A DNA stretch of 64,000 nucleotides from Begonia masoniana (taxonomy: Eukaryota > Streptophyta > Magnoliopsida > Cucurbitales > Begoniaceae), in contig CM039502.1 in assembly GCA_022432975.1 (NCBI GenBank), positions 1,664,375 through 1,728,374 on the forward strand, in the 5' to 3' direction. Of the stretch, positions 49,156 through 61,329 are shown piece after piece; position 1 is the stretch's first letter, and each line of letters opens with the position of its first letter. The translations under genes were made by a program, and so were the position numbers. Below the pieces are notes generated by a model. It was not told where the DNA came from. It made no database searches and worked only from the letters and a program-made list of their open reading frames with translations.

Positions 49156-49708
49156 TGACATGACACATGGGACAAAAGATTGAGCTTGTAAATTACATGG
49201 AAGCATCGTAAAGAAAATATAAAACTCCAATTAAAAAATTGTCATTTCGTACTTACAATTTCATAATATATATATATATTTAAAAGGTGAATTTTTCAAA
49301 GGAAAGACAGTCGCTTTCGAATGGAACTCTACAAAGTCCGAACTAAAAGGAAACATTAATTAAAAAAATGAAAATGATTGTGGGTATGAATATTATAATG
49401 CTGGTTATATGCAAGTTCTCAAAACGAAGGAGAAAAAAGAGCACAAAATCTACGTAAATGTGTGTATGAATATATTATCTCAATAAAATCTATACGTAAT
49501 CTCTTACAGCGCAATTATTGCTTGTATGTAAACAGCTTATAAAGGGTGTTGGAGATCTCTGATTTCGCTGCAACTTCTAGGCAGATTTTCAGTTTTTTTT
49601 TTAGTGAGAGAAAGAAAGGGTTGAGGGTTCTGGTTCTGGATTTGTCAAACATCTCTCTCTCTCTCTCTCTCTCTTTCCTCGTTTTTTCTTGCTGGGGAAG
49701 AAGAGAAT

Positions 49709-49923
49709 ATGGGAAGTAGTTATCATGGAGAGGTGAATTTTGGGAGGGAAAAAAGGGTTGGGTCTAATTCGAGGACAGGGAAGAAGAACAGTTCTGATAA
49801 GCCTAAGCTGCCGCAGAGGGGGCTTGGAGTTGCTCAATTGGAGAAGATCAGATTGCATGCTCAGATGGGATATCCCCAGAATCCCTCTTTCCAACCCCAT
49901 ATGTCCTCTAATTATAACAATGT

Positions 49924-49970
<47 letters not shown>

Positions 49971-51035
49971 CTCTCTCTAAGTTGAACTGGGTTTGATGGG
50001 AATGTAAATTTGCAGGAAGATGTTGGAATGCAATCAGCATATTCATCGATGTCTTCTTCCTCGTCATTTCCTTACTCAACTCCATCTTCTTCCTCCTCTT
50101 CTCATGGCTTTTACCCCTACATCATGGTACGTTTGTCGGCCTACTTTCTCTCTCTTTCCTACTCTCCAAACAGAACACAGTAGTTTCTTCACTGACTCTC
50201 CAAATTTTGAATTTTAAGCACTACCCAACAAGGTATATATTGAAAACTATTAAGTTACTCAAAATGTTAAGTTGTTACATTGCTATAACTTCAACCCTTC
50301 AGAGTTAGATCCTTATTTTGGTACGATATAAACCTTAAATTATGAGAATAAAAGCATTGGCAGGTGGGGCAAGGAGAATATGATCAAAGAGCAAATATCA
50401 GATATGGAGATTCCCAACCCACTGCTGTGGAAAGGTACTTTATTGTTCAACTATTTAAAACATTTACCCTAAATATGTGTTAGTTCGTCGTGAAGGTAGA
50501 AACGATCTAAAATTTTGTTGATTATGAGAGCTTAAGCCACATCAGTGGCGGTTTATAATCTCACGTCGATTGGGAGAATAAAAATTAAGTTGTTTATAAG
50601 TAGGATTCTTCTCCCTACATAGTATAACGCATTTTGCGCTAATTTCAAGAACAAATTAGTGCGGAATCCAACCTAAAACTGACAATATTGTACTTAGAGC
50701 ACAGGAGAAATCCACAAAATATAATTAGTCTAATTTAATTTTCTATAATCAGATGGAGCCCCAACAATGGCATTGCGGAAAGCCAGCACTTTATGCAGCC
50801 AAACATGACTCTTTTGAACCCACATATAGAGGTATTTTCTCAATGTTCTGAAACAAGAGTCTGCATTAGAGGATTTGTTGTTCATAATAGGTCGAAATAC
50901 CTTGTATTATCTCAGGATTCAATCTGCAAGAATAGGAGATGGGAGTATACTAATGATGTGGTCGATTCAAGCAGACGGAATTCTGAATTGACCGACGCAG
51001 AAGAACTTGATTTGGAGTTGAGATTATCACTCTAA
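49709..51035 (+). CDS. SPEAR: SPEAR/TIE-type EAR transcriptional repressor
   Basis: Five exons: 49709-49921, 50016-50126, 50364-50434, 50753-50831 and 50916-51035, giving 197 residues. The N-terminus MGSSYHGEVNFGREKRVGSN is basic and Ser-rich. It leads into the conserved SPL motif PQRGLGVAQLEKIRLHAQMG. The C-terminus ends EELDLELRLSL, a canonical EAR motif that recruits TOPLESS co-repressors. SPEAR/TIE proteins bind CIN-type TCP factors in the nucleus and repress them, shaping leaf and sporogenous development. Intron 1 is almost entirely (CT)n. The last intron (50832-50915) is 84 bp, a multiple of three with no stop, so its retention would insert 28 residues without breaking the frame. Confidence 0.85.
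49926..49975. repeat. (CT)n microsatellite in SPEAR intron 1
   Basis: About 20 CT units directly after the exon 1 donor site, then interrupted CT. Another CT run (49651-49674) lies in the 5' leader. Confidence 0.9.
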
Positions 51036-52214
51036 ATCATTTATTTGGAACGTGAAATTATGGGTGAATTTGAAACTTTTGTTTCATCATTTGTTTGGGT
51101 TTGAACATGAAAGATAGATTTTTGCTTGTTTTAGGCGAATTAAGGTGTTTCATCACTTGCTTAATCATATAAAACATAAATGGCAGAAATAATTAACTAG
51201 ATGGTCGTTGCTTCAAGCTTAATTATTTTATAATTTTCACTTTAATTTATCAAAAAACAGTTTTGAAAGAAAAAAACATTAATTAAAGTGATGATATGTT
51301 TGAATATGTAAACGTTGAAATCAAACGATGTTTAATTTGTGTCTGTTTCTCACTGTCATCAAGTTTTCCATGTTTTCCATCTGTTCTTAACATTTTAAAG
51401 ATTCATTACATGAGTCTAATTGACTTGTTCTGCTGCTTGTTTTTTTTTTGTTCTCTGCAATCTCCTACCTTTTGCGACCGAACTCTCTCTAGAGAACAAA
51501 AAACAAGTGGGAGCCCGTCTTTCGAGAGCATGCCCTTGCTCCGGAGAACAAAAAACGTGTGATCTCCCACTCTTGACGAGTTTGTTAATGACAATATTAA
51601 TTGATCTAAAGACAATACTAAGAGTGAGTTTGTTAATGATCTTATAATTTAATTTTTTTTTTTGTTAATTACCCAAAAAAAGTTATCTTATGATTGAATT
51701 TCAGATTATTAAGCACTAATTAATATTGTTCTTAGATTTATCTTATAATTTCAGAAATTATATTAAGGTAAAAACGGAAAAACAAATTAAGAAAATAATA
51801 TATTAATGTTGGCATTCATGAAAGGATGAGTCAAAATGGTTTGGATGGGAGCTGCCATGCAAAAAATCAAGAGGTTGATTAAATTAGAGGTGGGAATTAG
51901 TGGTCAAAATGGTGGAATACGGTTTGTTAAACACCCTAGAAACTGTAATTAACAGCTAGATTAGTCTAAGTAATTAAGAATCTTGATAGACTGTAGATCT
52001 TCTTTTAGGTTTGGTTTTCTTAAAACATCATCGTTTTCATCTCCAACCATGAACAGCGAATAAAATTAGAGGTTATTTCTCCCACAAACGAGGTCCGAGG
52101 AACAGCAAAAACTCACTATTTTGGTAAAATGAAACAGACTATTTTCAGCCTTAAAAACCCTATAATGGATGGGGGGAGAAAGGGGAGAGAATATTGTCTC
52201 TTGAAGAGAGGAGA
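51036..52214. other. Intergenic between SPEAR and GLOX
   Basis: No gene is supported. A short segment at 51488-51580 is related to the inverted-repeat element at the right edge of the window. The 60 bp before 52215 are purine-rich, probably GLOX leader. Confidence 0.4.
51488..51580. repeat. Fragment related to the 62.7-64 kb inverted-repeat element
   Basis: TGGGAGCCCGTCTTTCGAGA and a nearby TCTCCCACTC repeat the GGGAGCCCGCTC / TTTCGAGAGCGG type words of the element at 62.75 kb. AGAGAACAAAAAACAAGTG and GGAGAACAAAAAACGTGTG are internal near-repeats. Confidence 0.4.
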
Positions 52215-54202
52215 ATGAAGTTCCGTTCAATGGCGGCCATTACCGGAGTTGTATTTTACATTCTTCCTCTGTTCTTCGTCGCCATTCACGCGCAGAATGT
52301 CGATGTCCCAGTGGAGGTTGGAGGTGTGTATGGAGCTACACCAGTTAATGGTCCGCCGGTCTCCGTTACTCCGGTAGGCGACGACGAAATCGACTTTTCA
52401 GAGGGAGCGGAGGAAGAAGAAGCAGCGGCGGCGGGGTTGATATATACGAATTTACCGACAAATTATAGAGGGAAATGGGAGTTGGTTTCGGCAAATTCAG
52501 GGGTTTCGGCCATGCATGTAAATTTGCTTCCAAATAACAAGATCATAATGGTGGATGCTTCTGCTTTTAGAATATCTCAGATAAGGCTGCCTAATGGACA
52601 ATGCATTCCTTTTAGGGACGATAGAGGGATTGTCAGACGAGACTGTTGGTCTCATTCTGTTGAATATGATATTGACACTGCCAAAACTAGGGCTCTGAAG
52701 GTCTGTAAACTCTCTCTCTCTCTCTATCTTTCTCTCTCTAGTTGCAGACATTACCCATTACAGAGGTTGAAGATGATATGGTGATGGCAGATAATCGGAG
52801 ATCCATGGTGTTCATCTGGAGGGTTGGCCCCAGACGGCACGTTTGTGAGCACCGGAGGATGGTTATCTGGAAATAAAACGATCAGATACATCAGCCCTTG
52901 TGAAGGTTGTGATTATAGAGAATATCAAGCTGCCTTTGCTCGTCCCAGATGGTATCTTCTTCCGTTTTTTTTTTTTCAAAACTGTTTTCATAAATTCGGC
53001 TTGGAATGATAATCTTTTGCTTGTTTTGCTCAAGGTATGCAACGCAGCAAATTCTTCCAGACGGAGGATTCATAGTTGTGGGAGGAAGAAGATCGTACAG
53101 CTTCGAGTTTGTTCCGCTGGAGGGGAAGTCAAACCCTAGAGCCATCAGATTCCCTTTCCTGAATCAAACCACTGATCTTGACGAAAACAATCTCTATCCC
53201 TTCGTCTACCTCTCCACCGATGGAAACATCTTCATCTTCGCCAACAGCAGGTCCGTTCTTCTCAATCCCAAAACTCACCAAATCGTGAAAGAGTTCCCCG
53301 TTCTGCCAGGCGGGTCGAGGAATTACCCGGCGTCCGGGATGTCCGCTCTCCTTCCGATCAGGCTTCGTTTGAAAAACCCCCCGGTGATCCGGGCTGAGGT
53401 CATCGTCTGCGGAGGAGCAAAACCGGAAGCGTACCGGTTAGTTTGGAAGAAGAATAGTTTCATGCCGGCGCTGCGAGATTGTGCGAGGCTCGATATTACG
53501 AAACCTAACGCGGTGTGGAGGAGAGAGCACATGCCGTCGAGGAGAGTGATGGGGGATATGATAATTCTTCCAAACGGCGATCTTCTGCTACTCAACGGAG
53601 CGACGCTCGGAACTGCCGCCTGGAACTTTGCCGAAGGTCCGAATCTGACGCCGACGCTATACAGCACCGATAAGCCGCGAGGCCAGAGATTCACAGAGCT
53701 CGAACCGACACAAATCCCGAGAATGTACCACTCCTCCTCCGCTCTTCTTCCCGACGGGAGAATTCTAGTAGGAGGTAGCAACACAAACCCAGGATACATT
53801 TTCACTTCAAAATATCCAACGGAGATGAGAATCGAGAAATTTTCGCCTCCCTATTTGGATCCCGAGTTGCAGAAATTCAGGCCTCAAATCGAACTAACTG
53901 CAACAAAATTGAACTACGGAGTTGATTTCAATGTCCAGTTCCAGCTCGCCGTCGAGAAACTGAACGTCAAGAATGATCTGAAGGTGACGATGTATCCACC
54001 CCCATTCACTACCCATGGATATTCGATGAACCAGAGGCTACTAATTTTGGCAACTAGAGATCTCGTCAAAGTAGCGGCCGGAACTTACAGGATTCCGGTG
54101 GCGGCGCCGCCTTCAGGGGTGATAGCTCCTCCTGGTTACTACCTTCTTTTTGTGGTATATCGCGGAGTACCGAGCGTTGGTACGTGGGTGCAGATCAATT
54201 AG
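52215..54202 (+). CDS. GLOX1: Glyoxal/aldehyde oxidase (GLOX), radical copper oxidase
   Basis: Three exons, 52215-52700, 52791-52951 and 53035-54202, give 604 residues. The start at 52215 (MKFRSMAAITGVVF) gives a secretion signal with hydrophobic core FYILPLFFVAIHA, so the enzyme is apoplastic. An acidic linker (SEGAEEEEAAAAG) precedes the seven-bladed Kelch-like galactose-oxidase domain. Expected active-site elements are visible: the cysteine of the Cys-Tyr cofactor in PWCSSGG, the Tyr-His copper ligands in PRMYHSSSALLPDGR and the late histidine in FTTHGYSMNQR. The C-terminal E-set domain ends GVPSVGTWVQIN. Such enzymes oxidise aldehydes such as glyoxal to acids with release of hydrogen peroxide and have been linked to pollen, tapetum and defence. 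The acceptor of the first intron (52790) is chosen because it gives in-phase IIGDPWCSSGG. Confidence 0.9.
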
Positions 54203-56002
54203 AAAGGTCTGGGAGACATCTGGCTATCTTCGTCTTCTTCCTCCTCTGAAACTGTATTTCCATAGAAATTTTATATTGAATGGCGGTTGGGCAATGACAT
54301 CAGTCAGGCTTATCTCACTTTCATGGCTTCCATTAATTTTACTATTGTTTTATTTATTGCATCATTAGAAATCTGACCAAGCTAAAAATCAATGCTAAAT
54401 AAAGAGCCTTTGCATGTTATAGGAGCAATACCATATGTAAAATTAGAAGATAAATGTTACAGAGTTTGTGCCGTAATTGGTTTAGCCAAGGCCTTGGCCT
54501 TTACTTGACCATAATTGGAAACAAACATTGGTTGCCCAAGTGTTTTTGACAAACAACTTTGAAAGCCTAGACAGTGATCTTCTTTTCTCGTCTTTGGCTT
54601 GAACAAATTTCAGACCCATAATAACACATCTCAAATTTAGCTACTACAACTAGGAAAGCCATAGCAATCCCTCTGGGATATTTCTATAAACCAAACAGCA
54701 GCAATGCAGCATCAGGAAGAAAGGGTGATCTAATTCTAACCCACCTCACCCCCTCAACTACTCTTCAAAAGTACAAGCATATTTCATAAATCCTGAGATA
54801 TTTAATGAAAAAATAAATGAGGCCATTATTCATTCCCTCACAGCTGTCAGTTCATCAATGCAATCTCAAAATATCAATTCATGTTCTAAAGATGCATCTA
54901 CCTATACTAAACAAGATAAATGGAAGGAGCAGAAGTTACTTGGTCTTCTAATGCTATTCCTGTCATTCCACCCTTTGGATCTCTTTACACAGCTCAAACA
55001 ATCCTGCAAATTGCAATCTCTATCAGACAAATTATAGCCAAAAAATCATCAAAACTTAGGAAGTATTGCCGTAGAATAACAACGGTTATTGTCAAAAAAG
55101 ACGACCTGGAAATAAAAGGAATGGCAAAAGTATTTTCCACTGTCCAAGGTTTAAGACCACTAATAAGAACTTGGCAATAAAGGTAAAACCTTATTTTCAG
55201 ATGCTCAAACAACAGCTCAAGGTTATTTCAATCATTAATTCTACCAAGTAAATCACAATGACAACAGACAAGCAACTCTTTAACAGGAAGCTAAAATGGA
55301 TTAGAGCTCTTAGAATCTGGGGCATTAACTCTACCTTTGCTTCTTCTTTTGCTCCCAGCAAAGTGCTAACGCTACCTTTGCTCCGTCGACCAAATCAATT
55401 TTCACAAAGCTTGATTCTGGGGTAAAAGATAAATCAAAGCTCATCCCTTATAAACGGTACAAGTGCCCTTTCACAAGGAACACGAGGACTCTAACCAACA
55501 TAAACAGGGTATATTAGGCAAAACAAACAAGAACTGTCAATAGCTACATCTTGCCACAAACGAATCTTTCTCATATCACAATAATGAAAATGCTGAAACA
55601 ACAAAATACTTTCACACATTATTATTGTTACATGAACCACAAGCACAAACTGCTGTGGTTTGTTCAAGAAATCTATGTACACCAAAAGAAGCAAGCCCTG
55701 CTTGGGGAAGTCTGCTCAAAACTAATGCATTTGTCGTCACCTTTAAAGTAACAACGTGAACTGGCTAAATTCAGGAACAAATCCAATCATCAAACTTGAA
55801 GTATATTGCAGCGCCTCAGTCCATGCATCTACAACATCTCCTTCACTGTAGAGTGGAAAGGTTGTATCTGTAATCACACATTTGCAGCTTTGTAGATGTT
55901 CTGATTTTCTCGCAATTATAATAGAACACTTAGTCAACAGAAATAAATAACAAATACACCTAATCCTAAACAATACTAAAAGTGAATAGTATTACCATAT
56001 GA
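54203..56002. other. Intergenic between convergent GLOX and CK1 genes
   Basis: Two genes end into this 1.8 kb. No conserved frame is seen. Part of it, from about 55700 to 56002, may be an extended 3' UTR or a 3' UTR intron of the kinase gene. Confidence 0.4.
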
Positions 56003-59000
56003 TCACTTAGCAGAAGAAATTCTCTGCAATGATGAAATCCAGCTACTTGAAGGAGCAACTCTACTGCTGTTTCCGTGACCAGAGTTTGGGGCTGCTTCAT
56101 CAGGCAGCAAAGGTTTTGATGCATTTCTTTTGGAGGTTCCAGCCATAGGAAATGAGGTAGAAGGGATATGCATGTCGCTTAAAATCTGAAAAAATTGCAA
56201 AATTGATGTAGTATGTTATAAAATAATAGCATAAAACTTGAATACAAGACCATTAGAAATTTAAGATGTCATAGCTCCAGACAACTCACATTCTGATCCA
56301 AAGGATTCTCAGAATTCAAATTCTTATTAGTTGGTTGTTTAAACTGCATCCGCACTGGGGGAGGAACATTACCGGATCTAGCACGATCTGAGGCCTCAGC
56401 CGAATAAGTATGAAAACCTCCTACCACTTTTGTAAAAAATCAGATTCTTGTCAGCAAAGCCACAAATCATTTCTCATCAGCATGACAATCACATATTCAT
56501 GCACTAAACATTATTTTTTTTTCAAGTCAACAACTCACAAATTCATATAACATGAAGTTATGATGTACTGGGAGAAAGATATGCAGCATATCTTCCAAAC
56601 TCGCATTCACAACATTATGATGAGACATTATATTTCTATTTCTCTTTAATTTGAACAATAGGACTCATGTTAAACAATAGCCTCCCATTCAAATAAAAAC
56701 ACAGACCAACAGTGTAACCTTGAGTATCTAATTCCGGAAGCATTGCACGACTGCTGCTACCACCAGGAGCTGGCTGAAACAATTAAAATACTCAAATTTG
56801 TTAAAATAATGGTTGGAATCTGGTGATAAGTACCTCAACATTCAAGCTGATATTGCTATATCAATAAAGAGACTTACAGATACCCGTGGCTGAGTTTTGC
56901 TCTTTTGCGCTTGCTGGTACTTGATGATGGTCCAGTCGAAAATGTAATCAAATTCATATCCTGACATTTTTTTATAAAAATTACAAGATCAATAAGACAA
57001 CCTTTTGAAAGTCACACACTGGACGCTTGAACCCTTGTAGCTTATTGATAGATACCCTAGGTATTTCTCAAAGAAAACAATAATAGAAACACAATAACAG
57101 AAACGTCACAGAACACACCACCTACAGAGGAATTACAGAGCCTCTGCTTCTCTCCCCTTTCCCTCAGTTTTTCCACAATCATCCCCCCCCCCCCCCCTTC
57201 ACACTCCCCTCGTCCCACTTATATAATAGCACATCTCTAACAAAATCCTAACAGAATCATTCAATCAAAATCCCCTAATTACCCCTTAAAATATTACCCC
57301 CAATAATATTCCTAACAATACCGGCCGCCTAAAGTTTCACCTTGTCCTCAAGGTGGAATTGAAAAGTTTGAGCCGCCTTTATTCCCACGCAATCTCTTTC
57401 CCTTTTCCTGTTCTTGTTGGAAATGCAGAGCCTCCCTCACTCGGATATGGTGAGAGATGTTGCAGCGCAGAAGGCAACTCGATTTGTCCAGCCATTGCCG
57501 GTGTCTCCCCCTCTCTGATCAGTGCCTCCTCTGCCGCCACCTCTCCCTCTTGACAAAGCAGGACCAACAATTCTTTAGCCTTGCATCGATGCCCTGGGAA
57601 GAAACGCTCGTCGCAACGATAACACAGGCCTCTTTCCCGCTTTGCCAATAGTTCAGTTTCTGTTAGTCGCCTGAAAGAAGATGCCGGCCGGACTGGGTTC
57701 ACCATTCCCGTCGTCCCATTCTGTGGTGTGTACCCCGGCCGGAAAGAGTTTGAAGATATTGGTTTGTCGTAGTGCTGTGCGTGCGCAGCGAAAGAGGAGG
57801 TTCCCTCTGGCTCGCACTGTGTGTGCGTCGCTGGGAGAAGAGACCCATCGCGGGCTGGGCTCGCTACGGGTCCCCTGACCTTTGCCCAGGTAGCCGAGGA
57901 TCGGGTCACCCAACCGGGTTTGGGTGGCTCGTCTTCCTTCACTCCCAGGTCTGGTCCAGCGCGAGTGTGGGCTTGTAGAAAGGAAGTGGGCTGATCCCAT
58001 TCCCTTCCACCCGAACCCGACCCGCCCAGCAGCTCCGCCTCCTCCTAGAGTTTATCTTCCACTCGCTGTGCAGTTTGCATCAGCTGGTGGAGACCATTTG
58101 GGCGTAAAACCAGAATCTCGGCGCGGATTTCCGACCTCAATCCCGTCACGAATTGCGCCTCCAGCAAGTTTTCGGTACGTCCGAAAAATGGGAAGCTGCT
58201 CGTTCAAAAATCTGTCGGAATTCACGCACTGTTCCTGTCTGCCGGAGTTGCAGAAAGCGCTCCGATAGCGTGCCGTCGAGGGACGAGCGAAAGCGTTCCA
58301 ACAAGAGGAACCGAAAATCCATCCAGCTTCGGAATGGACGTCGGCGTTCTTCCCACTGGAACCAAGCCAGCGCTTCGCCCTCCAAGTGTACAGCCACCCA
58401 CTGGAGTTTTTCTGGTTCTGCCAGTGGTTGGAGAGCGAAGAATCGCTCGACTCGAAAAATCCAGTCATCTGGATCACCTCCGGCGAAGACCGGCATTTCC
58501 ACCCGGCGAGTCAGGTAAGCTTCCTTCCATCCTTCTCCTCCTCTGCTTGCTCGGGACGATTCGCCTGGACAACTGGATTGTTCCGGTTCATCGCCCACTT
58601 TTTCTTTCCCTGTATTCCGCTGGTTGGGCTGTGCAGTATGCACTGTCTCAACTATGGAATCCATCTTGGCCATCAACAAATCCATTTTCCTTTCCAGTTC
58701 TGGTAATCGGCCAATGCTCACTTTCAGCTCGTCCACTTCAAGCCTGAGATCGTTCTGTGGCCAGGCCATCAGTTCCTCTCCCACAGCTTGCTTGCTAGTT
58801 CCTCCGGTTACTGGTTTCTTCCCTGCCATCTTAGGATCACTGCTCTGATACCAATGATAGATACCCTAGGTATTTCTCAAAGAAAACAATAATAGAAACA
58901 CAATAACAGAAACGTCACAGAACACACCACCTACAGAGGAATTACAGAGCCTTTGCTTCTCTCCCCTTTCCCTCAGTTTTTCCACAATCATCCCCCCCTT

Positions 59001-61329
59001 CACACTCCCCTCGTCCCACTTATATAATAGCACATCTCTAACAAAATCCTAACAGAATTATTCAATCAAAATCCCCTAATTACCCCTTAAAATATTACCC
59101 CCAATAATATTCCTAACACTTATTTAAGGTTCACAGAGAAAGAGGTTCAGTAAAAGTACATCAAATAATCTGAACTTTTCTAGTTATAATATTATGCACC
59201 TCGTCAAGTAAATTTAAATAAAGAAAGCAAGTCTCATAAGAATTTATCTTAATTTATGATGCAGACTATGAGTATGTACATCATCATAACAACCCAAAGA
59301 ATAAGAAGAGGAGAAACTGGAAACAGTGAAATCTGGTCATAATTACCTTCACGAGCAAATAAGTCACGAAATAGACGCTTCAAAAACCCATAATCTGGAC
59401 GCTGATCGAATGTCAGTGAATGACAGTAATGAAAGTAAGAAGCAAACTCCACGGGATAAGATTTGCATAGAACCTTGACAAATAAAAACGGTCAATTTAG
59501 CTACACAAATTGAACTCTCTGAACCAGCATTGATCAGTGACCGTATACCTCAATAGGAGTTGATAACTTCTTTTCACATATTTTATCATATTTCTGCTTC
59601 TTCGTAGCAGCTTTCAATCCCTGCCATGGAAGGCTGCAAAGAGAATTGAATCATACTGTCACATAAGATGGTGAAATCAAACCAATCTTAACAAACAGGA
59701 ATAAATAAAAAACTCCTTAGAAATGCAACATTAAAATCAAAGCAGCAATTGAATACTTATCAAAGCAATGAAAATAATAAATAAGGCAAAAATGCACCTT
59801 CCTCGCAAGAAGTATAGAAGTACGTATCCAAGAGATTCCAAATCATCCCGCCTACTTTGCTCTGAAAAAAAAGGAGTATGAGATTTGGTTCTTAATATTA
59901 AAGGACAAAGATTGCAAATATTTACTTACCGATACCAAGATGTGTATTGCAACTGGCATAACGCGCAGTCCCAGTGAGATTCTTGTTCTCTCTGCATCAA
60001 AAGGATGATATTAATAAAAGAGGCGAGAGACTTTCCATGTAGAAATTTCTTCGAGGAGATGTTAAGGTACTGTGGATAAAACTGTTCATGTGACTGTAAG
60101 TTGGTTTACGACGAAAACCCAATATGTATACGTAAGAGAACAAATACCTATAAGGTATGTGTCTATTGGTGCCTGAATCCCGATATCTTTTTGCCAGTCC
60201 AAAATCAATGATGTAAACCTGTTAATGTTCAAGGATAAAGAAAATAAGTTAAACAGCATCCTCAATTATGGGAAAAATTAATAATACTAAGAAGAGCTCA
60301 TGGTGAAAATTTGCACCTGGTTTGCTTTCCGTGCAAGACCCATTAAGAAATTATCTGGTTTAATATCTCTGTGCAAGAATCCTTTGGAATGGACATACTC
60401 TATTCTCGTAATCTTTGAAGGAGAAAAGACAAACAAAACAAATTAATTGAAAAAATCTCATTTGTTAACAGACACGTCTACCAGGAAAACAGAAACTATC
60501 ATAACTGCATGAAATAGTGGAGTACTGCTACTTACCATTTGATCAGCCAACATTAAGCCCGTCTTCAGTGAGAATTTCCTCCCGCAATAACCAAACAGGT
60601 CTTCAAGACTCGGTCCCAGTAAATCAATGACAAGAGCATTATCCTCTCCGTCGATGCCTGACCATTTCATTCCAGGAATGCCACCTAAAAATTAAAATAC
60701 AAAAAAGAAGATAGTTAACGAAAGAAATTTCATCGGCATGCAAAAATGGACTTTGGAGAAATCAAATAACAAAGACGATAGTTTACATACTTCCTCCTCG
60801 TAGAATATTGTATAATTTGGCTTCATAAAGCAGTTGTGGGTGCTTCGTTTTATTGTTTTCCTGCCACAATAAACAAACGACTGAATGATATTTCACCAAT
60901 ATGGAGCTAAAAAAATGCAATGAGGCAATTTATACTACTTTAAGTTCCAATTCACAACTAAACAGGTTCAGTAAAATTACAGTCTTAAACTAGCATAGAA
61001 AATAAACGAGAGATTTTATCACAACTAAAAATATTAGGCACCAGGGAGGCGGGGGTAAAAAAGCAAAGTAAGATCACGATCCGAGCTAAAGAAGCCCATA
61101 AACGAAAACTTAATCAGAACTTACAATCTTCACAGCAACGATTTCAAACGTCTCGATATGCGTAGCTGCAGGAAAATCGAAATTCACGGAGATTTATCAG
61201 ACTTCAACACCTAAACACTCGAATTCATTTACAAATCATGCAAGAAACCATACCAAGGAAAATTTCTCCAAACGATCCGCTGCCGATCTTGCGGCCAAGC
61301 TTATACTTGCCGCCAACAACTCGCTCCAT
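56003..61329 (-). CDS. CKL: Casein kinase 1-like Ser/Thr protein kinase
   Basis: Fourteen exons on the minus strand: 61254-61329, 61125-61165, 60791-60860, 60536-60684, 60317-60412, 60148-60218, 59930-59991, 59798-59861, 59549-59633, 59347-59473, 56878-56960, 56719-56773, 56290-56426 and 56003-56185. They sum to 432 codons plus stop with all phases consistent. Kinase motifs in order: [10 protein letters not shown] at residues 16-25, VAVKI with Lys38, [51 protein letters not shown] (CK1 signature), [13 protein letters not shown] and [15 protein letters not shown]. After the kinase core ([14 protein letters not shown]) comes a Ser/Pro-rich tail typical of plant CKL proteins. These are acidophilic kinases acting in cytoplasm, nucleus or plasmodesmata. 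Intron 10 (56961-59346) is inflated by a retrotransposon in the same transcriptional direction. Confidence 0.93.
57046..57317 (-). repeat. 3' LTR of the intronic retrotransposon
   Basis: This 272-bp copy has a run of 15 C at 57183-57197, where the 5' LTR has seven. It also carries two substitutions relative to its partner. Confidence 0.9.
57379..58829 (-). pseudogene. Retrotransposon Gag with zinc knuckle, disrupted
   Basis: The frame opens at 58829 ([14 protein letters not shown]). It has a coiled-coil-like stretch ([20 protein letters not shown]) and the Retrotrans_gag core ([33 protein letters not shown]). One base is missing in an A run after FSDVPKT near 58170, which shifts the frame. 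The continuation is readable but meets a stop near 58050. A further frame carries the zinc knuckle [14 protein letters not shown] (CX2CX4HX4C-like spacing) near 57600. No Pol follows. The Gag is therefore split into at least three frames in this copy despite near-identical LTRs, which may reflect inheritance of an already defective template or sequencing indels. Confidence 0.82.
58855..59118 (-). repeat. 5' LTR of the intronic retrotransposon
   Basis: This 264-bp copy is nearly identical to 57046-57317. It carries a TATA-like ATTATATAAG in element orientation (near 59020-59030). Confidence 0.9.

Larger units (their letters stand above)
44492..49708. other. Long gene-free AT-rich region
   Basis: This region of 5.2 kb has no supported gene. 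It holds two MITE copies (47.1 and 49.0 kb), a compound microsatellite at 46879-46958 and many A or T tracts. Short segments near 45870-46020 and 46280-46440 share word order (cytosine-poor, with AACTTGATGACAAAATTGTG-like phrases) and may be old duplicates, too degraded to classify. Confidence 0.45.
57046..59118 (-). mobile_element. Young gag-only LTR retrotransposon in CKL intron 10
   Basis: The LTRs 57046-57317 and 58855-59118 begin TGTTAGGAATATTATT and end CCTAGGGTATCTATCA in element orientation. The target duplication CTTAT is perfect (57041-57045 and 59119-59123). The primer site TGGTATCAGAGC directly follows the 5' LTR (complement of about 58842-58853). Apart from a C run of 15 against 7, the LTRs differ by about two substitutions over some 260 bp, so insertion was recent. 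Inside there is only a gag region and no protease, integrase or reverse transcriptase. It is a non-autonomous element, probably of the Ty3/gypsy type judging by its Gag. Confidence 0.93.

Noticed and set aside
57653..58848. Plus-strand frames through the intronic retrotransposon
   Set aside because: They are shadows of the minus-strand gag frame, which carries the gag core and zinc knuckle.
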